Shown here piece by piece: positions 27,970-36,307 of a DNA stretch of 49,733 nucleotides; position 1 is the first letter of the stretch; each line of letters begins with the position of its first letter. Made by a program: the position numbers and the translations under genes. Under the pieces are notes generated by a model that was given only the letters and a program-made list of their open reading frames with translations, was not told the origin of the DNA and ran no database searches. The stretch lies in NCBI GenBank assembly GCA_021107455.1, contig JAIOSU010000198.1, positions 1-49,733 of the forward strand, read 5' to 3'. The stretch is from Clostridiales bacterium. GTDB taxonomy: Bacteria; Bacillota; Clostridia; Peptostreptococcales; Acidaminobacteraceae.

Positions 27970-28572
27970 TTATTGAAATAAATATAAAATAATTACACCT
28001 TGAATGAGGCCGATGAAAAATCCGATTACTCCTCCGAGCCATTCAATATGCTTCAGTTCTTTTTTTGCTATACGAAGCGTCATTTCTTCGATCTTCTCGA
28101 AATTATACCCATTGATTTTATCTTCAATCATTTTGCTGATATCAATGCTTTCAATAGCCTTATGAGTGAGTTTTTCACCCATTTCCACCACCAACTCATC
28201 TCCACTCTCATCAATCATTTTATCAATGTTTTGAATAATGATTCCTTTGAACATAGATGGAATGACAGCAGGCATTTTCTCATTCGCTATTTGGTTGACT
28301 TTTTCCTTGATTTGCTCAATGATTTGCTTCTTATCCATATCCATCAGGAATTTGTCCATAATCTGCTCTATCGATAATAGCTCTTCTGAAATGACATCCC
28401 CAATCGACTTTGCGATCTCGGTTTTCCTTTTGGGAATCAATCCCTGGATTGAAAAGCGGGTCCCTGGAATTCTAATCGGTTCAAGTGGTCTGAACATCAA
28501 TTTGATGGCAACAACATTTGTACTCCATCCAATAAGTGCTCCAACTACGGCAAGCAATAATAATCTTTCCAT
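27970..28572 (-). CDS. DUF445 family membrane protein
   Basis: A 200-residue protein with a membrane segment at each end (LLLLAVVGALIGWSTNVVAIKLMF and GGVIGFFIGLIQGVIILYLF) and a helical middle. The start GWSTNVVAIKLMFRPLEP and IPKRKTEIAKSIGDVISEELL identify DUF445 (YheB-like); function unknown. It is shorter than the roughly 380-residue Bacillus form. It begins three bases after hslO and ends the hpt-side run of genes, 18 bases from the thrS promoter. No terminator was seen. Confidence 0.9.
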   Translation of the reverse strand: MERLLLLAVVGALIGWSTNVVAIKLMFRPLEPIRIPGTRFSIQGLIPKRKTEIAKSIGDVISEELLSIEQIMDKFLMDMDKKQIIEQIKEKVNQIANEKMPAVIPSMFKGIIIQNIDKMIDESGDELVVEMGEKLTHKAIESIDISKMIEDKINGYNFEKIEEMTLRIAKKELKHIEWLGGVIGFFIGLIQGVIILYLFQ

Positions 28573-28575
28573 TTT

Positions 28576-29460
28576 CTATTTCTCCATTTGATTTAAAAGA
28601 TCAATCAATTCATTCTCTTTAAATAAATATTTACTGTTGCAAAAATGACAGATAAGTTCAGCCTGACCATCTTCATCCAAAATCTCCTGAAGTGCAGTTT
28701 TCCCAATACTCATCATACCAATTTTCATTTTTTCCCTACTGCAATCACAAACATACTCAAGAGGATAGGTTTCCAGTTCGTCCAGTCCAAGGCCAGCAAG
28801 TACCTGTCCCGCAATTTGTTCAACAGTCAACCCTTCCTCAAAAAGTTGAGTGATGGACTTCATTCCACTTAGATTGGCTTCCAGCTGATCGATTGTCTCT
28901 CCTTGAGTTTCAGGCAAAATCTGCACGATAAAACCCCCTGCTGATTTAACAGTAGCTTCTGGACTTAGGAACACCCCTAATCCAACAGCCGTAGGTTGTT
29001 GTTCAGATTGACCAAAATAGTGTGCCAAATCTTCCGCGATTTCACCAGAGACAAGGTCTGATTGTCCAATGAAAGGCTCTTTCATTCCATAATCCTTGAT
29101 GACAATCACTTTTCCATCAATGCCAACGGATTCTCCTACAGCCAATTTTCCGTGTTCGTTGGTTCTGGTCTCAGCATGTGGATTCGATGTATAAGCCTTT
29201 ACATGGCCGTGAGTATCAGCAATTGCAATCATCAGCTTGATATCACCCGAGCCTTTTATTTGTAAAGTCACTTTTTCTTTATCAATTTTACTCATCATCC
29301 CCATCATTACAGCAGCAGTCAAGGTTCTTCCAAGAGCAGCTGTGGAAATCGGTGATAAATCATGTGTTGCTCTTGCTGTTTCCACCATATCAGTGGTTTC
29401 TGCGACATAGATTCGCACTTCTCTATTATGTGTCATTCCTGTTATAAGTTTTCCTAACAT
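28576..29460 (-). CDS. hslO: Redox-regulated chaperone Hsp33
   Basis: A 294-residue Hsp33. The N domain has ATHDLSPISTAALGRTL and GSGDIKLMIAIADTHG; the C-terminal zinc switch has CDC near residue 238 and CHFC near residue 270. On oxidation the four cysteines release zinc and the protein becomes an ATP-independent holdase. It lies 10 bases after the methyltransferase gene and three before the DUF445 gene, so is part of one unit. Confidence 0.97.
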   Translation of the reverse strand: MLGKLITGMTHNREVRIYVAETTDMVETARATHDLSPISTAALGRTLTAAVMMGMMSKIDKEKVTLQIKGSGDIKLMIAIADTHGHVKAYTSNPHAETRTNEHGKLAVGESVGIDGKVIVIKDYGMKEPFIGQSDLVSGEIAEDLAHYFGQSEQQPTAVGLGVFLSPEATVKSAGGFIVQILPETQGETIDQLEANLSGMKSITQLFEEGLTVEQIAGQVLAGLGLDELETYPLEYVCDCSREKMKIGMMSIGKTALQEILDEDGQAELICHFCNSKYLFKENELIDLLNQMEK

Positions 29461-29470
29461 ATTTCCTCCG

Positions 29471-30217
29471 TCATCCTTTAAGCTTCAGAATAAAACACAT
29501 TCTCTGTGATGTTTTTTCTAAAGCCTCAAAACTGTCTCCATCAATAAGCTCTAAAATTTCAAAGTCAGCTTCTATATTCTTTTTTATCTCTTCAATCTGA
29601 TATGCCCGCTGCTGATGATACTCCTCAATTCTTTTATACATTGACCCGTCATCGACAAAAAGAGTCAACAAGAAGTTGAGTTGATTGGATTCCTCGTCAT
29701 ATTCATTCTCCCAAATGTAGGCTGAGTGTTCAAAGGTTTCCGCAAAAGTTGAATTACCAATTACTTGACTCAATTTATAAATTGTACTGAGATCGAATAT
29801 GAATAACCCGCCTGGAAGCAAATGTTTTCTCACTTGGTTAACAGCACTTAAAAATTGCTCTTCATCACTCAGATAGTTCATTCCATCGCATAGACATAAA
29901 ATAACATCATACTGTTTACGTGTTTCAAAGTCAATCATGTTCTGATTGTAAAATTTGATTTTTTGTTTCTCCATACTTGCTTTACTCGACGCAATTGTAA
30001 GCATATCCTCAGAAAGATCAAGACCTTCTGTTATGAAACCTGATTTACTGAGTGAGATGGCCATCGTCCCTGTTCCACAAGCCAGTTCCAGAATTTTTTT
30101 CGTTTCAGATCTATAAGCTCCAATACGTTTAAGTATTTGTTCATGCCAGAAATCATAATCGACATCATATTGCATGATATCATAAACGTTTGCGAATTCA
30201 CTGTAAGGATTGTTCAA
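29471..30217 (-). CDS. Class I SAM-dependent methyltransferase
   Basis: A 248-residue protein with a SAM-binding motif I (ILELACGTGTMAISL), motif II acidic region (GLDLSEDML) and DVILCLCDGMNYL. The opening PYSEFANVYDIMQYDVDYDFW is typical of small Firmicute methyltransferases of this family; the substrate is unknown. The start is TTG at 30217 with AGGTGGG six bases upstream, two bases after the CPBP gene. Confidence 0.88.
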   Translation of the reverse strand: MNNPYSEFANVYDIMQYDVDYDFWHEQILKRIGAYRSETKKILELACGTGTMAISLSKSGFITEGLDLSEDMLTIASSKASMEKQKIKFYNQNMIDFETRKQYDVILCLCDGMNYLSDEEQFLSAVNQVRKHLLPGGLFIFDLSTIYKLSQVIGNSTFAETFEHSAYIWENEYDEESNQLNFLLTLFVDDGSMYKRIEEYHQQRAYQIEEIKKNIEADFEILELIDGDSFEALEKTSQRMCFILKLKG

Positions 30218-30219
30218 CT

Positions 30220-31317
30220 TTATCCCACCTTTATATATGCATAGTAAATTACATAACCATAGAACACCATAGAGATCATTATAGTGACCAATGTGGAAAA
30301 TTTGAATGTGCTACTCTTTCCATTCCACAATTTATAACTGGATTGCCCTTTGATTTCTTTGATTTTTTCGATATTTGTGATCAACACCTTATCGTTTTCA
30401 ATATCTTGGATCATTGGCATGATGTGAAGTTCTTCGCCATTATTTTCAACGATTTTATATTGTTTGAGCTGTACCGTCAAAGTATCTCCAGGTTCATACC
30501 TTGGATATGCTTTTTTGATTCTTTTAAGAAGTGTTTTAACCCCGACAACCGATGCTATGGAAAGAATCAAATAAAAAAAGATCACACCAAGCAATACACT
30601 TGGCGACTGGAAGAGCACATCTCCTTGTGCCACCTCAACAAACTCAGAACTTGCACCATTGTTACCCAAACTGACCAAAAATCCCATTGTGACAGCGATA
30701 CCGTTATTGGCAATATGGGCAATAATAGCTGCATAAATGGAATTGGTGATCTGCACCAGATATGAAAATACCAGTCCAAGTACTATCGGACCAAATAGGT
30801 TTTGTGGATTGAAATGAAAAATTCCAAATAGAACAGCACTGAAAATGGCAGCTGCCTTTAAACTCATCTCATTCTCATAAGCGTTCAAAATCATACCCCT
30901 GAAAAAAAATTCTTCGCAGATTCCAGCCGTAATCGCTATCACAAAGAAAAGAAGTATGAACTCCAGGCCGCTTTCTGCGGTTGGAATAGGCGCCATGATA
31001 GAAGAACTGAACATTTCAATTATGAAAACAGCGATAAGGTTCACAAGGGCGATTGTGGGCACTAGAAAAACAGCTAACAAGATGATCTTAATCGTCACTT
31101 TGAATGGTAACTTGTTCAGTCTAAACACACTTTTCATATCTTTTTTTGTAACAAATGCGTAAATCAAAATCGGCAAAAGCAGTATACCATATTCAGTGAT
31201 CAACAGTCCTTTGATGACATCAAGACTCTGGACATAAGCACCAAAGGTGAGAAATACAACCGCGAGTATAATAAAAATAGCATTTGCTTCATTGATTTTA
31301 AAATGGTCTTCTCTCAT
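30220..31317 (-). CDS. CPBP family intramembrane metalloprotease
   Basis: A 365-residue protein with about eight membrane helices and the CPBP (Abi/CAAX protease) motifs: EEFFFR (E135, E136, R140), FGIFHFNP and HIANN. These are glutamic-type intramembrane proteases of the Rce1 fold; bacterial roles include bacteriocin self-immunity, but no bacteriocin gene is near. The C-terminal 75 residues are a soluble charged extension followed by a last helix (FSTLVTIMISMVFYGYVIYYAYI), which is unusual. It follows the M20 gene by 10 bases, with AAAGGAGG upstream. Confidence 0.9.
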   Translation of the reverse strand: MREDHFKINEANAIFIILAVVFLTFGAYVQSLDVIKGLLITEYGILLLPILIYAFVTKKDMKSVFRLNKLPFKVTIKIILLAVFLVPTIALVNLIAVFIIEMFSSSIMAPIPTAESGLEFILLFFVIAITAGICEEFFFRGMILNAYENEMSLKAAAIFSAVLFGIFHFNPQNLFGPIVLGLVFSYLVQITNSIYAAIIAHIANNGIAVTMGFLVSLGNNGASSEFVEVAQGDVLFQSPSVLLGVIFFYLILSIASVVGVKTLLKRIKKAYPRYEPGDTLTVQLKQYKIVENNGEELHIMPMIQDIENDKVLITNIEKIKEIKGQSSYKLWNGKSSTFKFSTLVTIMISMVFYGYVIYYAYIKVG

Positions 31318-31327
31318 GATGCCTCCT

Positions 31328-32497
31328 TTATTTTATGGATTCAGATAGCGAGATACTGCTTTTTGCACTTAACAGTCTAATATAACTTTCGATACCATCC
31401 ATCAACACTTTATTATCAAAATTGAACCTGGAACTGTGAAGTGGATATACATGACCTTTTGTCTCATTATATGACCCAACGAAATAAAATAGTCCCGGAA
31501 CTGCTTCTTGATAATATGAAAAGTCTTCACTGATCATTTGAGGTTTGATCAGTTCACATTTATCACCACATATTTTCCAGAATTCATCAAATAAGTTCAC
31601 ATCATTGACTACTGGAGGATACATATCTCTGACTTCAAGTTTTATTTCTATTTCATATGCGGATGCGATGCCGCTCAAATAGGTTTTCATTCGGCTAACC
31701 ATTTTGTTATATACTTCTTGGCTGAAAGTTCTCAAAGTCCCTTCCATCCTTACATTTCCGGCAATTATATTACGTCTTTCCCCACCGACAACTTTACCAA
31801 TCGTCAAGACAACAGGATCAGTTGGTTCCACGTTGCGAGAGGCGATGGTCTGAAGACCCAGCAAGCATTCACTTGCAATCACGAGACCGTCTATCCCGGT
31901 GTGTGGCATTGCTCCATGTGCTGATTTCGCAACTATATCAATGTCGAACTCACCCGTCATCGCCATCATTGGTCCTGGGCACAAGGCTATTTTTCCCTGT
32001 TCTATTCCAGGAAAAATATGGACACCATAAATCTCATCAACTCCATATTCTTTTAAAATACCTGATTTCACAATATTTTCAGCCCCACCAGGCCCCTCTT
32101 CAGCAGGTTGGAAAATCATAACGATATCATCGTTGACTTCAACAGTATCTCTTGTCAATAAATTCGCAAGACCTATGAGCATGGACATGTGCCCATCGTG
32201 GCCACAGGCATGCATGAACCCATTATGGGTCGAATGCGCTTCGAAATCACTCTCCTCAGACACGGAAAGTGCATCTATATCCGCCCTGAAAGCAATCGTT
32301 TTACGAGGATTTCTTCCTTTGATCAAAGCAATGATTCCTGTATTGTCCACAACTTCATAAGGGACTCCCAGTGATGAGAGCTTATCTTGCAACCACTTGG
32401 ATGTTTTATATTCTTCAAGTCCTGGTTCGGGAATTTGGTGTAGGCATCTTCTCGTTTCGAAAACATCCTCTTCTATTGTTTTAAGCAGTCTGTTCAT
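31328..32497 (-). CDS. M20 family amidohydrolase
   Basis: A 389-residue M20D-type metal hydrolase related to hippurate and N-acetyl-amino-acid hydrolases. It has HACGHDGHMSMLIG with the metal-binding Cys typical of this branch, PAEEGPGGAENIV and a dimerisation domain (about 185-300). It likely removes acyl groups from amino acids or related amides; substrate unknown. I choose the ATG at 32497 (MNRLLKTIEED) because AAAGGA is eight bases upstream; the track GTG is eleven codons earlier. Confidence 0.9.
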   Translation of the reverse strand: MNRLLKTIEEDVFETRRCLHQIPEPGLEEYKTSKWLQDKLSSLGVPYEVVDNTGIIALIKGRNPRKTIAFRADIDALSVSEESDFEAHSTHNGFMHACGHDGHMSMLIGLANLLTRDTVEVNDDIVMIFQPAEEGPGGAENIVKSGILKEYGVDEIYGVHIFPGIEQGKIALCPGPMMAMTGEFDIDIVAKSAHGAMPHTGIDGLVIASECLLGLQTIASRNVEPTDPVVLTIGKVVGGERRNIIAGNVRMEGTLRTFSQEVYNKMVSRMKTYLSGIASAYEIEIKLEVRDMYPPVVNDVNLFDEFWKICGDKCELIKPQMISEDFSYYQEAVPGLFYFVGSYNETKGHVYPLHSSRFNFDNKVLMDGIESYIRLLSAKSSISLSESIK

Positions 32498-32533
32498 CTC
32501 TGACATCCTTTCCTCTGAATTACATATCACTCT

Positions 32534-32562
32534 ATTTTATAATATTCCAATCCAGTATTCAA
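32534..32562 (-). promoter_or_regulatory. Promoter of M20 - CPBP - methyltransferase - hslO - DUF445 unit
   Basis: TTGAAT (32557-32562) and TAAAAT (32534-32539) spaced by 17 bases on the minus strand, just behind the hpt terminator. Confidence 0.58.
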
Positions 32563-32569
32563 TAGTACT

Positions 32570-32610
32570 AAAAAAACGCCCTGTCTTCAATCATCGAAGT
32601 CAGGGCGTTT
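32570..32610 (-). terminator. Intrinsic terminator after hpt
   Basis: AAACGCCCTGACTTC pairs with GAAGACAGGGCGTTT and is followed by a T run on the minus strand. Confidence 0.9.
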
Positions 32611-32616
32611 ACCTAT

Positions 32617-33150
32617 TTAATCCACGAAAGCAAATACGTGGTCGATATTTCTGAAATAATCCCCATAATTGAGGCCATATCCTACAATGAACTTGTCAGG
32701 AATCTCAAAACCTACATAATCAGGTTCATACACGACTTTCCTTCTGGAAGGCTTATCGAGCAACACACATGCTTTAACGCTCTTAGGATTTCTTTTTGAT
32801 AGAATCTCTATCACGCCAGTCATGGTAAGTGCAGAATCAGTGATGTCATCCACTATGAGCACATCAAACTCGGTAAGATCCACGTTGATGTCTTGAACCA
32901 CTTTGACTGTACCCGTGGTATGTTCATCATGTCCATAACTTGAAGTGGTCATAAACTCTATACGAACTGGCAAATCAATTTTTCTGACCAAATCCGCTGT
33001 AAATATAAAACTGCCTTTAAGCAGTGAAATCACAAGTAGGTTTTTATCTTTATAGGCTTCTGTAATCGTTTTTCCGAGTGAAACCACACGTTCTTCAATT
33101 GCTTCTCTTGATAATAAGACTTCTCTGCGCTTATTCTCAATACTCATCAC
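32617..33150 (-). CDS. hpt: Hypoxanthine phosphoribosyltransferase
   Basis: A 177-residue type I phosphoribosyltransferase for purine salvage, joining hypoxanthine (or guanine) to PRPP. The PRPP loop is VLIVDDITDSALTM, with Ala where many homologues have Gly; I recall this variant as common in a clostridial subgroup. LLDKPSRRK and VGYGLNYGDYFRN complete the family pattern. It has AGGAGGT-type sequence upstream (TGGAGGTATGTG), its own promoter and a terminator. Confidence 0.95.
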   Translation of the reverse strand: MMSIENKRREVLLSREAIEERVVSLGKTITEAYKDKNLLVISLLKGSFIFTADLVRKIDLPVRIEFMTTSSYGHDEHTTGTVKVVQDINVDLTEFDVLIVDDITDSALTMTGVIEILSKRNPKSVKACVLLDKPSRRKVVYEPDYVGFEIPDKFIVGYGLNYGDYFRNIDHVFAFVD

Positions 33151-33185
33151 ATACCTCCATTAGTCTTTCTCATTTTTTATTCTCT

Positions 33186-33214
33186 ATTCTATATCAATTG
33201 AGATACTTTTTCAA
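33186..33214 (-). promoter_or_regulatory. hpt promoter
   Basis: TTGAAA (33209-33214) and TAGAAT (33186-33191), 17 bases apart on the minus strand. Confidence 0.6.
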
Positions 33215-33273
33215 GACACATAATGCCAATTGAATATATTACAAGAAATTAATTGTTGCCCATCTTATTTTAA

Positions 33274-33303
33274 TTGATAATACACGGATATCAATAGTAC
33301 AAT
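33274..33303 (+). promoter_or_regulatory. Promoter of CD0519-type gene with inverted repeat
   Basis: TTGATA (33274-33279) and TACAAT (33298-33303), spaced 18 bases. A perfect 7-base inverted repeat ATTGATA / TATCAAT (33273-33279 and 33289-33295) overlaps the -35 box and spacer and may be an operator. Confidence 0.55.
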
Positions 33304-33332
33304 GAGAATAGTTGAATATAGGGGGAAATAAG

Positions 33333-34508
33333 ATGGAACATGTCACAAAACAAAAAAAAGCGATTTCGATTGAGACATTTGTTTTTTTAATTGTTTCTGG
33401 GGTTGTCTTCGGATATCTTGCGACTGAAATGGGAGTCGATAAGATGTTCAACACCATAATGAACACAGCGCATTACCTTTTGCTCGATGTTGTGTTTTTT
33501 ATTATGGCAGTTGCTGTATTGGCAGGTGCATTTGCTGCACTTTTGTCAGAATTTGGTGTCGTAGCATTGATCAACAAAATCATCTCACCAGTAATGAAAC
33601 CTCTTTACGGATTACCAGGTGCCGCTTCCCTTGGAATGCTCACCACATATTTGTCGGACAATCCAGCTATTATTGCTCTTGCCCATGACAAAGGTTTCAA
33701 AAAGTATTTTCATGATTATCAACTCCCTACATTATGCAATCTTGGAACTGCATTTGGTATGGGACTTATACTAACTACATTCATGATTGGACTTGGAGAT
33801 GGTGTAGAGTATATGATTCCTGTTCTCATCGGCAATATCGGTGCGATCATCGGAAGTATAGTCAGTGTCCGCATTATGATGGTATACTCCAAAAAGTATT
33901 ATAATGTTGGCAAAGTAGAAATGGAAATCATCCCTGCAAATGACAACCTCAACAAACTCCGAGAAGTTCGAGTAGGTAATGTATTTGAACGCGTCCTCGA
34001 CGCTACACTTGAAGGTGGTAAATCAGGTGTTGAACTTGGACTTGCGATTATCCCTGGTGTTGTCATCATCTGTACACTTGTTATGATCTTTACTTTCGGA
34101 CCTGCAGAAACCATTGATGGTGTTGCCATCTATACAGGAGCCAAGAAAGAAGGTGTGGCGCTATTCCCTAAAATCGGTGAGTTGTTCAGCCCGATTCTTA
34201 AACCTTTGTTCGGTTTTGAAAGCGCTGAAGCCATCGCATTTCCTATCACTGCACTTGGATCTGTAGGCGCGGCTATGGGACTTGTCAAAGATTTTATAAC
34301 CAGAGGACTTGTTGGACCAAGTGACATTGCTGTATTTACTGCCATGGGTATGTGCTGGAGCGGTTATCTCAGCACTCACGTCGGCATGATGGATGCTCTT
34401 GGTGTCAGAAAACTTTCTTCAAAAGCAATTTTTTCCCATACCATAGGAGGCATCATGGCTGGCATATCAGCTCATTACCTCTACTTGTTGTCAACTATGA
34501 TTCTATAA
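33333..34508 (+). CDS. CD0519/CD1768-type nucleoside-recognition (Gate) membrane protein
   Basis: A 391-residue polytopic protein (about nine to ten helices) with two similar halves, as in nucleoside-recognition Gate-domain proteins. Readable features: GAFAALLSEFGVVALINKIISPVMKPLYGLPG and LTTYLSDNPAIIALAHDKG in the first half and LGLAIIPGVVIICTLVMIFTFGP in the second. The substrate is unknown. The start is ATG at 33333 with AGGGGG seven bases upstream; the track TTG start is part of the leader. It is monocistronic, divergent from hpt, and closed by a bidirectional terminator. Confidence 0.82.
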   Translation: MEHVTKQKKAISIETFVFLIVSGVVFGYLATEMGVDKMFNTIMNTAHYLLLDVVFFIMAVAVLAGAFAALLSEFGVVALINKIISPVMKPLYGLPGAASLGMLTTYLSDNPAIIALAHDKGFKKYFHDYQLPTLCNLGTAFGMGLILTTFMIGLGDGVEYMIPVLIGNIGAIIGSIVSVRIMMVYSKKYYNVGKVEMEIIPANDNLNKLREVRVGNVFERVLDATLEGGKSGVELGLAIIPGVVIICTLVMIFTFGPAETIDGVAIYTGAKKEGVALFPKIGELFSPILKPLFGFESAEAIAFPITALGSVGAAMGLVKDFITRGLVGPSDIAVFTAMGMCWSGYLSTHVGMMDALGVRKLSSKAIFSHTIGGIMAGISAHYLYLLSTMIL

Positions 34509-34513
34509 TGATA

Positions 34514-34559
34514 AAGAGCATCCAGGCGACCCCACAAGGTCACGTGAATGCTCTTTTTA
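34514..34559. terminator. Bidirectional terminator between convergent genes
   Basis: AAAGAGCAT pairs with ATGCTCTTT across an interrupted stem closed by GACC / GGTC. T runs occur on both strands, serving the plus gene and the minus DUF2798 gene. Confidence 0.82.
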
Positions 34560-34793
34560 TATTTGCTCTTTTGCAATCATGAGCCCCATGATTTTTTCCA
34601 CCAATGGTACAAAAAGCATTGATGACGGTACTGCTATGATATATCCCATGATAAAGGATTGACCCCAGGCTGAAAGAAAATATCGGTCCATACCTTGATT
34701 GATCAAAGTCATGAAAAATGATATGGAGAGTGAAATGCCTAGAGAAGCCAAGGCATTGAATAGTATAAATTGTGTCACTTTGTTTAAACGCAT
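34557..34793 (-). CDS. DUF2798 family small membrane protein
   Basis: A 78-residue protein with two membrane helices. The pattern SISFFMTLINQG ... FLSAWGQSFIMGYIIAVPSSMLFVPLVEKI matches DUF2798, a family of unknown function. It is a single gene with its own promoter 35-65 bases upstream; the ribosome binding site (GCGGGG) is weak. Confidence 0.8.
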   Translation of the reverse strand: MRLNKVTQFILFNALASLGISLSISFFMTLINQGMDRYFLSAWGQSFIMGYIIAVPSSMLFVPLVEKIMGLMIAKEQI

Positions 34794-34829
34794 TGATTTA
34801 CCCCGCTGAATATTTTTGTCACTAGAAAC

Positions 34830-34857
34830 ATTATACCCAATCTATGGAGTATTTCAA
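34830..34857 (-). promoter_or_regulatory. Promoter of DUF2798 gene
   Basis: TTGAAA (34852-34857) and TATAAT (34830-34835), 16 bases apart on the minus strand. Confidence 0.62.
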
Positions 34858-34881
34858 TTTTTTTGTTAAATACTTACAAAT

Positions 34882-35013
34882 TCACTTTTTATTTTGTAAG
34901 ATGAATTTTATTTCCTTTAAGAGAATTATGATTTTATTCAGCGCAAATTGTATGGAGACGAGCACCAAGAAAAAAAACGCTATTCCAACCCATTCCAGTC
35001 TTAAATCACCCAT
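34882..35013 (-). CDS. 43-residue single-pass membrane protein (not in ORF track)
   Basis: This ORF is below the track's size limit. It starts MGDLRLEWVGIAFFFL, continues with a hydrophobic helix (about residues 9-25) and ends in a basic amphipathic tail (NKIIILLKEIKFILQNKK). The ATG at 35013 has AGGAG at five to six bases, and the ORF begins 17 bases after the deacetylase stop on the same strand, so the two are probably co-transcribed. I do not recognise the family. The single helix and basic tail suggest a small inner-membrane protein, perhaps a partner of the deacetylase or of other envelope proteins. Confidence 0.68.
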   Translation of the reverse strand: MGDLRLEWVGIAFFFLVLVSIQFALNKIIILLKEIKFILQNKK

Positions 35014-35030
35014 ATAAGCTCCTATCTTAA

Positions 35031-36155
35031 TCAGTAGTTCTCCAGATCGAATTCAAACACTTCTTTGTCTGATATAGCATCCACATTGATTCGATTCAAA
35101 TGCAACGAAGGAACTGAAATCCTATTCTCAAGTCCATCGCTGACAAATCTTCGCTGCGGATTTTTTTCATATTCATCAAGCCACCAAGACAATTGCATAT
35201 CGCCATCACCACTTTGAACCCGGTGAACACCACTTTTGTTGAAGTCCACATGATAAACAGGTACATATGGCTTCCAGCCGACTCTGAGTACCGTGTGGTT
35301 ACTGTATTCAAACCCTTCAAATTGACCTTTGAGCACGTAGGGTCTCAGATCATCATTTTGTGGGCTTTTTCCATAAGGAAGAGCCAATGACTCCATCACT
35401 AATTTTTCGTTCAGATTGTTGAAATGTGTCGTATTTTTGCCAAGTGCTCTTTGAATGCCCTCTGCATCCAGTTTAGTCAGATCTTCGTGATTGTAGGCAT
35501 GATTGCCAATTTCATAACCATGATCGAACAAGTATTGTAATTTTTGCTCGATATACTTGGGCTGACCAAAAGGATTGCCGGCATTGAGATAAAAAATAGC
35601 CGCTTTTCCAAATGTTGGATTATCAATATAAAATGCGTCCAATATTCCAACGACGCAATCTGGATCGATTTCCAGACCGTCCTCAGTCTCCAAATAATTA
35701 AAATTCGATCTGTGTCCATCGTCGAATGTCAGTACCACAGGTGTTCTCCCAGCCTCAATGTCAAAATTGCCGTCGATGTAATCCTTCATGCTGACTGCGC
35801 TGAACCCCATATCAAACAATCTCTGCAAATCGCTCTTAAATGACTCTATGGTCCTGGAATAAGTAGTGTTTGTTTCACTGAGGTTGTGATACATGACAAT
35901 CATGATTTCACCGGATTCGTCAGGTCTTACCATTTCATAATCCAGCTCTTCCACTACTTCAATCGCATCAGGCTCCTCGCTATCGTCAGAATCTACAACT
36001 GGTTCTTCAATAACAGGTTCCTCAATAACAGGTTGTTCAACAATCGGCTCTGGGATGATATCATCATCTGTCTTGACCAACACTTCGTTTCCACAACCAA
36101 CTAAAAAGACCACTAGGATCCACGTCCACCATCCTCTTACCAACAGTTTTTTCAT
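35031..36155 (-). CDS. Polysaccharide deacetylase (NodB-type) lipoprotein
   Basis: A 374-residue exported lipoprotein: signal peptide with lipobox LVGC (Cys about residue 21), an acidic Pro/Glu linker with repeats (PVIEEPVIEEPVV), then a NodB domain with VVLTFDDGHRSN (catalytic Asp and metal Asp) and NHAYNHEDL (metal His pair). It should deacetylate a cell-wall or surface polysaccharide, outside the membrane. I use the ATG at 36155 (MKKLLVRGWW), with AGGGGG four bases upstream; the track start is seven codons earlier. It is followed by the 43-residue protein and is divergent from the DUF4364/protease pair. Confidence 0.92.
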   Translation of the reverse strand: MKKLLVRGWWTWILVVFLVGCGNEVLVKTDDDIIPEPIVEQPVIEEPVIEEPVVDSDDSEEPDAIEVVEELDYEMVRPDESGEIMIVMYHNLSETNTTYSRTIESFKSDLQRLFDMGFSAVSMKDYIDGNFDIEAGRTPVVLTFDDGHRSNFNYLETEDGLEIDPDCVVGILDAFYIDNPTFGKAAIFYLNAGNPFGQPKYIEQKLQYLFDHGYEIGNHAYNHEDLTKLDAEGIQRALGKNTTHFNNLNEKLVMESLALPYGKSPQNDDLRPYVLKGQFEGFEYSNHTVLRVGWKPYVPVYHVDFNKSGVHRVQSGDGDMQLSWWLDEYEKNPQRRFVSDGLENRISVPSLHLNRINVDAISDKEVFEFDLENY

Positions 36156-36187
36156 TATGCCCCCTAAAATTGTCATTCGTTGTCTAT

Positions 36188-36217
36188 ATTATAACTTGAA
36201 ATGTACCTATAGTCCAA
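36188..36217 (-). promoter_or_regulatory. Promoter of deacetylase gene
   Basis: TTGGAC (36212-36217) and TATAAT (36188-36193), spaced 18 bases on the minus strand. Confidence 0.6.
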
Positions 36218-36231
36218 GTTAAGATTTCATT

Positions 36232-36260
36232 TTGAGTTTAATATGATTTTATGCTATACT
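36232..36260 (+). promoter_or_regulatory. Promoter of DUF4364 - protease pair
   Basis: TTGAGT (36232-36237) and TATACT (36255-36260), spaced 17 bases. It lies back to back with the deacetylase promoter, 14 bases apart. Confidence 0.6.
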
Positions 36261-36307
36261 ATTGCTTGAACATCTGTTCAATCCAACGCGCAAGGAGGGA
36301 TTTATTT

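Noticed and set aside
30190-30765. 191-residue plus-strand ORF opposite the CPBP and methyltransferase genes
   Set aside because: Composition (Ile, Phe, His, Cys rich) is that of an antisense shadow; both opposing genes have firm family motifs.
32840-32885. Gly to Ala change in the PRPP loop of Hpt (DSALTM)
   Set aside because: At first it looked like a missing key residue, but I recall this version as common in a clostridial Hpt subgroup and the rest of the protein is intact.
35990-36050. Short direct repeats near the start of the deacetylase gene
   Set aside because: They encode the PVIEEPVIEEP linker of the lipoprotein, a common spacer, not a mobile or CRISPR-like repeat.
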